Positions 57,001 through 64,000 of a stretch of 64,000 nucleotides of DNA are shown here, in pieces. This DNA is from Rhipidocladum racemiflorum (lineage: Eukaryota > Streptophyta > Magnoliopsida > Poales > Poaceae). The stretch is from NCBI GenBank assembly GCA_036346355.1, contig CM070580.1, positions 28,067,374 to 28,131,373 of the forward strand, written 5' to 3'. Below the pieces are notes generated by a model. That model did not search any database. It was given only the letters and a program-made list of their open reading frames with translations, and had not been told where the DNA came from. Made by a program: the position numbers and the translations under genes. The first letter of the stretch is position 1. Each line of letters opens with the position of its first letter.

Positions 57001-57956
57001 AAGATGATGAAAAGGTTGATTCCTTCACGGCAGAGCTAGAAAAACTTAAGGTATGTAACATACTATTTTTGTTGTTGGCTAGAAGACATTCTAATCAATA
57101 TTGATATCTAAATGAATTGTCACCATTCATTGAACATTAAATCTTCATCTTATAGTGCTGGTGATCTGCATGTTTTCATATAGGCTAGAGGAGAAGCTTT
57201 CTAATGTAGAATTTGAAAATAAAGTCCTTCATCAGCAAGCTGCCTCAATGGTTCCTAATGTTTTGCTCATCTAGTAATTTTACAGGTGGCGATTCAAAAG
57301 CAACTTCAGTGAGTCGACATGCTCTATATATTTGGTTAGCAGCTATATACTTGAGTTACTAGACAGTACATCGAAATAAACCCATTTTTTATCTCTTGGT
57401 GCCTCAGGAGTCCAATAATGTGTCCTCTCCTATAAAGGAATATGACATGGATGATAAGCCACAAAAATCTCTTAATGAAACGCAGCAGGTGTAGTTTGCA
57501 ATCTTACTCATGTTTTTTAGGATCATGTATAGGCCCTTTATATTTATGTCGCTTTCTACAATTGATATGTTAGTATCTCTGTAGGAAAATTAAGATTTAT
57601 TAATTTGATAGGAATCGACCAGTCGCTGCTTGTATTATATACAAGTGCCTTCTTCATTGGAGATCATTTGAAATAGAGCGGACAAGTGTTTTTATCGCAT
57701 TATTCAGACCATTGGACATGTAATTAAGGTTGTAATAATATGATATAACTTTATTATATCTACGTTCTACAGTGATGCCAAAATTCATTTTGCTGTGTTT
57801 TATAGACACAGGAATGAAGTCTTAGCATATTGGCTCTCAAATACTTCAACACTGTTGTTGTTGCTTCAACAGACACTCAAGGTGAGTGGATCAATGAGAA
57901 TGGCTCCACAACGTTGACGATCATATTCTGCTACTCTTTTTGGAAGGATGGCCCAG
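57001..57956 (+). pseudogene. Captured fragment of a myosin XI gene (coiled coil to DIL domain)
   Basis: Colinear exon pieces with introns kept: 57001-57050 (KVDSFTAELEKLK), 57184-57281 (RLEEKLSNVEFENKVLHQQA), 57407-57489 (SSPIKEYDMDD), 57611-57728 (RPVAACIIYKCLLHWRSFE, IERTSVF) and 57806-57956 (EVLAYWLSNTSTLLLLLQQ, SYSATLFGRM). This is the tail region of plant class XI myosins, which carry organelles along actin. Frame breaks (for example near 57705) and a stop (PQR*RS) are present, and neither motor nor full cargo domain exists. Most borders are AG/GT, so genomic DNA was copied. It ends about 65 bp before SSADH sequence starts. Confidence 0.75.
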
Positions 57957-58021
57957 GTGCACAATTTTTTGTCTTCTTTAACTGAAGTTTCATAACATTT
58001 TTTTGAGTTATTCTGTTTTGC

Positions 58022-58300
58022 ACACAACGAAGAACTTGCACTTCTCATGGCACTAGAACAGGGGAAGCCTATGAAAGAAGCCCTTGGTGAGGTACTTGCT
58101 AGAATCGTGCACTTATATTAGTTAGTTGGAGTTTGTGATTCTAAAGTGTTGTGGAGCCTGATTGGTTACTAATCACCTATTCAGGTTAATTATGGTGCAA
58201 GTTTTATAGAATATTTTGCTGAGGAAGCAAAGCATATATATGGTGATATTATTCCCCCAACTCTATCAGATCTTATATTATAGGTTCTGAGGTAGGTAAT
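58022..58300 (+). pseudogene. Captured fragment of succinate-semialdehyde dehydrogenase (ALDH5F)
   Basis: Two exon pieces with their intron: 58022-58091 (EELALLMALEQGKPMKEALGE, donor at 58092) and 58185-58291 (NYGASFIEYFAEEAKHIYGD, IIPPTLSD). The text is characteristic of the N-terminal NAD-binding region of plant mitochondrial SSADH, the last step of the GABA shunt. A stop follows (LIL*). No catalytic Cys/Glu region is present. It has no functional link with the adjacent myosin fragment; the two were joined by a rearrangement or transposon capture. Confidence 0.75.
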
Positions 58301-59067
58301 ATGCAATTACTTTTATCTATATTACTTTTGTGCTAATAAATAAACCCCCATGGCTTCGTTAGCTTGATTTATATTCTTTTACTTCAATTCACCATCACTT
58401 TGTCTTGAGCCCTTGGCTGGTTGCTAGCTGTTACATATAGAATACTAGTATAGTGCAACTTGCCTACTGCATTATAAGACTTAATTATAACAACTTTTAC
58501 CAAGAGTTGAAGCCAAACATGTTGTTGGCTATTCGTGTTAGGTGCACAATTATTTGTTGCAACTATATTTGTTTTCCACAATATATTATATATATCACTC
58601 CAGATGTTCATGCCAAGAGGTGTAGTTTCTCTTTTGTTGACTCAAACAGGTTAGAGTGCTATTCTTGACAACATGAGATATCTTTGAAAAAAATACAATA
58701 ATTTGGTCCAATGCATCCTGATTCTATAGTTTTTTTGGGTTCAGTTGGCAAAATCAATTGTGGCAACTGATGCCTTCTTTATTTTTGTGACGCAAATAGT
58801 TGCTACTTCACTTGTTGTCGTGGTTCTAATTATGCTATTATCATCTTTAATCTCTATTCTTTTTTTGATGTATACAAATGACATGTATGACTTAACTGAA
58901 GTTAGCATGAGCCAAGACATGTTTTGAAACTGCATTGAACCTATACATTTGAAAGATGCTTGACCTGTTCTGACTTTTGTGTAGTAGTTGTGCTAAGATT
59001 AATTTTGTGCTGCTGAAGATGCCCTCCAAGACTTTGGTTTTTTTTCCATACTCATGCTTGAACTTGT
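58301..59067. other. Non-coding, possible remnant of the captured DNA
   Basis: AT-rich, intron-like sequence after the SSADH piece. ORFs at 58453-58668 and 58745-58927 are not recognised. The second has a hydrophobic stretch (SLVVVVLIMLLSSLISILFL) but no family match. Confidence 0.35.
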
Positions 59068-59070
59068 TAA

Positions 59071-59324
59071 ACTATCTCCAGCAATTTCCTTTTATTCCAT
59101 TCCCTTCCCTCTTCCCTTCTTCATATTCATTCCCTTTATTTTCTACCATCTCCAACAGCATCCCTTCAAAGAATTTTATGAAGGGATTGGAGAGAGAATC
59201 CTTTCATAGAGAGATTCTCTCTCCGAATCCCGTCCGAAGGGAATCGTGAAGGAAATTCGTTGGAGCACTTGGGATCTGTTCGCGAAGGGATTTGGAGGCT
59301 GAAGGAAATCCGCTGGAGATAGTC
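59071..59324. mobile_element. Tourist-like MITE, TSD TAA
   Basis: 254 bp with TIR ACTATCTCCAGCAATTTCC and GAAATCCGCTGGAGATAGTC; TAA at 59068-59070 and 59325-59327. The interior pairs CCTTC/GAAGG and GGGATT/AATCCC across the element. Non-coding. Confidence 0.85.
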
Positions 59325-59740
59325 TAAGAGTTGATCTTGGTGCTCACTTGCTGCATGTTATAATGCCTTTTCTTGTTGTTGGGAACACTGTGGTTGGAGA
59401 ACTCTTCTTTAATACAACAGAATCATATGTCTAGAAAGATGGTAGGTACATCCATGGATTGAGTCTCTACTCTCTCATATTACGAATACTACTAGTATAT
59501 ATCAAAGTTCAGGTAACCATCGGCCACTGTGCTTGTTTCTCCCTTATCTCTCCCTGTGATATGATTAAAGTAGCAATGTAGCATCATTTTCTTTAGTTAC
59601 ATAAAGTTTCTTCTTTCAAAAAAAAGCCACCCTTTTCTTTCTCATGTATGCCTGGATGAACTTTTAAATAAGATAAGATTTTCCTATTTGATCAAGGGAG
59701 TACTACAGCTCAAAAAATCCAATCCACTACAACCGCCCAC
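59325..59740. other. Intergenic DNA, no gene recognised
   Basis: A reading near 59335-59440 (DLGAHLLHVIMPF, NTVVGELFF) looks coding-like but is unidentified. The remainder is AT-rich. Confidence 0.3.
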
Positions 59741-60296
59741 TCCACCCCCTGAAGTGGCTGACATGCAAGCACGCCTCAACAACGTTGTTCAGGTTTACGA
59801 TGAGTCCAATGACAGGCCAGGGCATCATTTTCTATCGGTGCTCTCTATTCATGGTAACCGCTACAACCCTTACATACCATTCCACACATGTCTCGCCATA
59901 TGACACGTACTCTTACTTGCAGACTGAGGATTGCAAATTCACTAAATGGGTGGACGAACCGTTTCCCATACAAGTTGAATATTACATCTACAAATTGCTA
60001 GAATGCCTTGATAAAAATAGAGGGAAACTCACCGAGGTCAAGAATGAGAACAAACAGCTCCGCGGCAGAACTTCAAACTCCAGACCCAGAACGATGACAT
60101 ACGCCATCAAATGCTCAGGGAGAGGAACAATGAGGAGGACGTTCACCTCGGTAGAGAATACGACACTTATTGCTGCTGCGGCAATGCGAGCTGCAGTTGT
60201 GCTTGCCACTACCATGACCAGCAGGCCCGTCCACGCCGTCCTGACGATGAACACTCCATGTGGGTGCTATACGGTTACCCATTCGAGCCTTAACGT
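59741..60296 (+). pseudogene. GRF-type zinc-finger protein fragment with coiled coil and Cys-rich tail
   Basis: First piece ends at 59853 (SNDRPGHHFLS) with a GT donor; the second starts at 59923 after an AG acceptor (EDCKFTKWVDEPFP). Together they give the middle and last part of a GRF zinc finger, but the Cys expected after HHFL is Ser in this frame. A predicted coiled coil follows (YKLLECLDKNRGKLTEVKNE). After a frame change near 60065 a Cys/His-rich tail (YCCCGNASCSCACHYH) reads to TAA at 60294. A GRF finger would bind nucleic acid or proteins; no function is known for this architecture. Degenerate. Confidence 0.5.
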
Positions 60297-60689
60297 CCTC
60301 CGCCCATAGTGCGTAGTCCTTCTCGCCCTTTTACAATTCCAAGAGGCACCCTTCTATCGTACTTTTGTCCATGTTCATAGTTTGTTCATGACACCATTTG
60401 TACCGTCCAAAGTACTAATGTGAATATGGGCACCGATCCAAACTGTATGCGCCATGTACTCCACATTTATTATGAAAAGGTATATATCGTTTATTCCATT
60501 CGTATTGAAGATCAATTAACAATCAAATCATGTTATTTTTGTTTTCAATTGGGTAATTTTGTCATTGTTGTTTTTTGCTATATTATTTTAAAAATTCACC
60601 CTTCTATTTCTGTCATTTTTATTTTGGCATATTATATTTGCAATTTTTTAATTTTCATGTATTATTTTAAAAAACTCCTTACCATCCAC

Positions 60690-60970
60690 ATCAGCTTTTT
60701 CAGGCCGATTTGACAACACACTGCCAGCATTTTTGTGAGGCCGAATGGACAATATGCACACATTAGCTTTGTCAGGCCGATTTGATAATACGCTGCCAGC
60801 AGCTTTGTTAGACTGGTTTGATAACACACTATTTACCGCGAAGTGACAATACGCTGCCTATTTTTTTGTCAGCCCGATTTGACAACACTCTGTCCATCAC
60901 TTTGTCGGACCGAAATGACAATACATTGCAACCACCTTTGTCAGACCAACTTGAAGACACGCTACCCCCC
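60690..60970. repeat. Tandem repeat, about 40-45 bp units
   Basis: About six degenerate copies of CTTTGTCAGGCCGATTTGAC followed by AACACACTGCCAGCA. Copies drift strongly. It lies between two GRF-type coding fragments. Confidence 0.65.
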
Positions 60971-61056
60971 ACTCTATTAGCCATGCATCGACTACACATT
61001 GGCTATAAAACCACCAGCCACCTAGGCAACACTTCTTCACTATCCCAACCTCCACC

Positions 61057-61845
61057 ATGGACATTCCATCTGTGCAAGCACCACACCCAACACTAACCTA
61101 CACCGTCGGGGTTGCCGAGATATCCACCTACACGGAGCTTCTTCGGAAGCAGAGGAGGAATCTTGCGAAGGTGTCATCCTACCCTAATAGTTCTTGCAAG
61201 GATGCACCTGTGCCCCTCGAGGTTCCCCAGCCAAATTGTGACTGCGGTCTTCCGGCATGAATCAAGCAGTCCACCCATGTAGACACCATTGGCCGCGCTT
61301 TCTACATGTGCTAATAGCTCCTCGTAAGTTAAGGACAAGCATGCATATTCCGTAATGCATGTTGTCTTCCCCTGTGCTCTAACTTTATCCAAGCATAATT
61401 TCAACAAGAGACCACATGCTACTTCTTCCAGTAGATCGATGGGCCAAACAAGTATGACAGGGTGTTCCACGAACACACTCGTTACCTGGACTATCCTGTG
61501 GCGCCTGAGAGGTAGAAACGCTAGAAGCCTGAACCTCAGACCTCAGAAGACAAACCAAAGCCACCGAGCCATCGTCCTGATTCAGCTCGCTTCTAGAACG
61601 CACAAGAGGAGTTTCAGGCACATCGCTAGAAGATGAAGGAGATAGCCGACGAGCAATACACACACGCGTGGGAGGAGCCTAAGATCACGCCTGAAGTCTA
61701 TTATTAGGTTGATGTGTATGAGCCTAATTGGAAGAAAGCCAAGGCTAATAGCCTCACAAAATCAAAGTTGGAGGCACCGATGGTCTACGACAACAAGTAT
61801 GACTTTTTTCCATTTCCAAAAGGCGCGTATGTACCATACCTGTAG
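61057..61845 (+). pseudogene. Second GRF-type zinc-finger gene, degenerate
   Basis: Starts at the ATG 61057 (MDIPSVQAPHPTLTY). The finger appears as QPNCDCGLPA, a TGA, then HVDTIGRAFYMC (to about 61311). After an intron-like gap comes CYFFQ, a TAG where the family has Trp, and IDGPNKYDRVF (about 61415-61470). Downstream coding-like text continues (KEIADEQYTHAWEEP, about 61630; VDVYEPNWKKAKANS; VYDNKYDFFPFPKGAY), ending near 61845 with TAG. All finger cysteines are still readable. At least three nonsense codons make it inactive. It is probably part of a larger DNA transposon whose ends are not visible. Confidence 0.55.
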
Positions 61846-63228
61846 TTTTCATTCGTAGTTCGTCCGTGTCATCACGCCATATCGCTTTCGATATTTTCTA
61901 TGCCATGTTATATCCACGTTGTCATGCTATGAACCCTATTATTTCTATGTCATGCTATGTACCCTAATATTTTTATGTATGTTTCCTCTCATTGCTTTCT
62001 ATATCATGCAATACCATTTTTTCCATACGAGCGATGTACTCTCTGCCTTCATTCCGTTTCTACCAATATTAAACGTTATTTCTTTGAATTTTTTCCTTAT
62101 TAATTTCTCTCTGTCTTGTTATTTTCTAATTAAAAAACTCCCTCGTTAATTTTCGTATTTTTTGAAAACTTAGGCTGCAATGCCCTGTTTTTAGTATACC
62201 TTTGTAATTTTTCTTTTCAGCATACTATTTTTTAATTTTGTGATTTTTTATTTTTTATTTTACAAAAATTCATATGTACTTTGTCGCAATTTGGAGTGGC
62301 GACATAGAGTCTGACTGTTTGACGACAAACTCTGGGTATTTCTGCTATTTTTTAAATCGGCATATTATTTTTGTAATTAATCATTTTTTTAAATATTATT
62401 TTTAAAAATTCAGCCAAATGGACTGGTTTTTGTTTGTTCCGTGACACCGATGTCCCTGGACTTCTTGATGTGTACGACAATATTCCGATGCTCTGGTGGC
62501 CGGACAAGATTGTACATGGACAAGCCTCTTTGCCAATCCGAAGAAAGCTTGAAAGGTTCACTACTCATCCACCACCTGAACTGAAAACTACATGCCATCC
62601 GCAACTTGCCTACTTTGGCCAATTATTAAATGTCCAGGTTCCATATCCTTTAATTCTTCATCACTTCCCTTTTTTTGTCCAGGTTCTGAATGACTAGTTA
62701 TATTTATTCTTGGAGCAGGGGTTCGCTGTGGTGATCCTCTCGTCTCTCAGTGAAACGTGTGCGTGGTTGTTCATTTGTGCTCTGATACTATAACAGGAAC
62801 ACTGAGTACAAACATGACATAATGAATGGCTCCATTAAAGAATCCTTAATTTTTCATTGTTTTACATGAGTATAAGCAAACCCGGTTCGATCTTAACATC
62901 ATTCTGCTGTTCCAGACTTCCGGCCGGTACGTCGATCTAAAAGCCTTATCAAGCCCTGTCTAGCTTGGTAGAGCTTGAAGTACATAATACTATAATAGTT
63001 ACTACCGAGGAGAAAAAATTAATGTGTACACACCACAAACCGAATCAACTACGATGGACCTAGCTAGTCGATCGACACATGACGCAAATACAAGCACAAT
63101 TCCTTTCCCTATACCTTAACGAATAATTCATCTATTTTGGACCTATTTGGCCTAATATATAGAGCCTCTCATTGTTCACACCACCATTTCGCCATGTATA
63201 ATTCAGATCACTGCAGTAGATCTATCTA
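61846..63228. other. Intergenic DNA downstream of the NAC gene
   Basis: AT-rich to about 62400. A plus-strand ORF at 62434-62697 (VPGLLDVYDNIPMLWWPDK) reads like coding sequence but I do not recognise it. The stretch just below 63229 should hold the 3' UTR and terminator of the NAC gene (minus strand). Confidence 0.35.
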
Positions 63229-63831
63229 TCAGTTCAACCCCATGCTGGAATGGAGCAGCATCTGATGGCCCAGGCCTAGTGACCCCTGCAAGCCGTTGCC
63301 TATTTGGAACGTTGCACCGAAGCAAGAACCGTTCGGCTTCTTGGCTGCCGCAGCCGGCTGGCTCGTTAGCCCAGTGTTGCCACAGTCTTCCGATCTCTTG
63401 CGCTTCCCGGCGCCATCACCCGACGCCGACGTCGAGGCCGAGGAGCCTATCTGCGCGAGCTGCGACATGCTGTTGCCAGTGCTGTTCACAAGAAATTGGT
63501 TCATGACGGGGTGGCCGAGGAGGGCGGCGTGCGGGTCGTGCCTTGCCATCTCGGCAGGGGGGCCGTCGTCGAGGAGCTGCGCCAGCGAGTAGTCGTTGAG
63601 CAGCTCGGATATGGACGGGATCCTCGGCATCCTCTGCGTGGGGGCCGCCGCCTGCAGCGGGAAAACGCCGGCGTCGCCTTGCGCGACCATGCCAGCAGTC
63701 GAGGTCCCGTACAGCTGGTTCTCGTTGAAGGCGCACGGCTCGTCCTGCTCATGGTCGGACAGCGGCGGCACCGCCATCGGCGACACGTGGCTGCTCTTCT
63801 TGTAGATCCGGCACAGCACCCAGTCGTCCAA
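63229..63831 (-). CDS. NAC transcription factor, last exon (partial gene)
   Basis: The exon starts at 63831 after a TTATGCAG acceptor, in phase 0, and encodes 200 residues to TGA at 63229. It opens with LDDWVLCRIYKKSS, the end of NAC subdomain E, so the DNA-binding domain lies in upstream exons beyond the right edge. The rest is the variable regulatory tail: an acidic/Gln-containing part, the conserved RIPSISELLNDYSLAQLLDD motif of stress-type NACs, a Ser-rich SSASTSASGDGAGKRKRSED stretch with a possible nuclear signal (KRKR), and a Gly/Leu C-terminus. The product would be a nuclear transcription activator. The exon is free of lesions. The exact paralogue is not named because the N-terminus is missing. 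Confidence 0.88.
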   Translation of the reverse strand: MDDWVLCRIYKKSSHVSPMAVPPLSDHEQDEPCAFNENQLYGTSTAGMVAQGDAGVFPLQAAAPTQRMPRIPSISELLNDYSLAQLLDDGPPAEMARHDPHAALLGHPVMNQFLVNSTGNSMSQLAQIGSSASTSASGDGAGKRKRSEDCGNTGLTSQPAAAAKKPNGSCFGATFQIGNGLQGSLGLGHQMLLHSSMGLN

Positions 63832-64000
63832 CTGCATAACCATATTGATCACACAAATTAAACTTGAATTAAGAGGATAAAAAATAAATTACAGCTACAA
63901 CGAGATGCAGATGAATCAGTCATTAACACGTATGCATCATGCCTATCATTGTCGGATCTATTGACTTGGCGCAACCATGCCAAATTTGCCTAAAGTAAAG
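63832..64000 (-). other. Last intron of the NAC gene (partial)
   Basis: AT-rich sequence upstream of the acceptor at 63832-63834, with a plausible pyrimidine-poor but T-containing tract. No exon of the NAC domain is visible before the window ends. Confidence 0.6.

Noticed and set aside
63279..63861. Plus-strand ORFs over the NAC exon
   Set aside because: Antisense shadows of a GC-rich coding exon with clear NAC sequence on minus.

Overview
The window is nuclear DNA from a grass (Poaceae), probably rice-like. The evidence is small-exon GT-AG genes, a two-domain OSR40/EUL lectin gene, a NAC gene, and dense grass-type transposons: Tourist-like MITEs with TAA/TTA target duplications, Helitrons ending in CTAG, MULEs, hAT elements and Ty3/gypsy LTRs. 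From memory, a lectin gene of the r40c1 type lies beside NAC genes on rice chromosome 3. That makes synteny plausible but it is not tested here.

Only two host genes look intact. One is the R40-type lectin (6123-7665, minus, three coding exons plus a split stop codon). The other is the last exon of a NAC transcription factor (63229-63831, minus), which continues past the right edge. A third host locus is a dead copy of a Ras-like, AAGAB/p34-type GTP-binding protein gene (about 29620-33590, minus). It carries stop codons and has a solo LTR in one exon. A gypsy element sits just upstream of its P-loop exon.

Layout. 1-5.3 kb: degenerate repeats, a foldback MITE and a solo LTR with TATGG target duplications. 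6-8.3 kb: lectin gene and a small Helitron. 9.5-11.9 kb: short non-autonomous LTR element whose gag-like ORF holds an RRM. 13.3-14.6 kb: two MITEs and a Helitron. 15.5-20.8 kb: structurally complete MULE (9-bp target duplication, 169-bp TIRs) with a MURA-type transposase and a convergent second gene for a GRF zinc-finger/transmembrane protein; an 805-bp hAT element has landed in a transposase exon. 22-23.5 kb: MITE and Helitron remnant. 24.3-28.6 kb: decayed hAT transposase gene split by a solo LTR. 29-33.6 kb: the AAGAB-like pseudogene with a second solo LTR of the same family. 33.6-39.6 kb: Ty3/gypsy chromodomain element with both LTRs. 39.9-41.6 kb: MITEs, one inside another. 42.9-43.7 kb: LINE fragment. 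45-56.4 kb: a second, degenerate MULE gene with a plant-mobile-domain-like tail, split by a three-level nest (MITE, then LTR A, then LTR B), every boundary marked by its own target duplication. 56.4-58.3 kb: inverted-repeat array, low-complexity tract, then intron-containing fragments of two unrelated host genes, myosin XI and succinate-semialdehyde dehydrogenase, side by side. 59.7-61.8 kb: two more GRF-type fragments separated by tandem repeats. 63.2-64 kb: NAC exon.

Most long ORFs outside these features lie in GC-rich LTRs or antisense to real exons and are not genes. I recognise no tRNA, rRNA or CRISPR feature.
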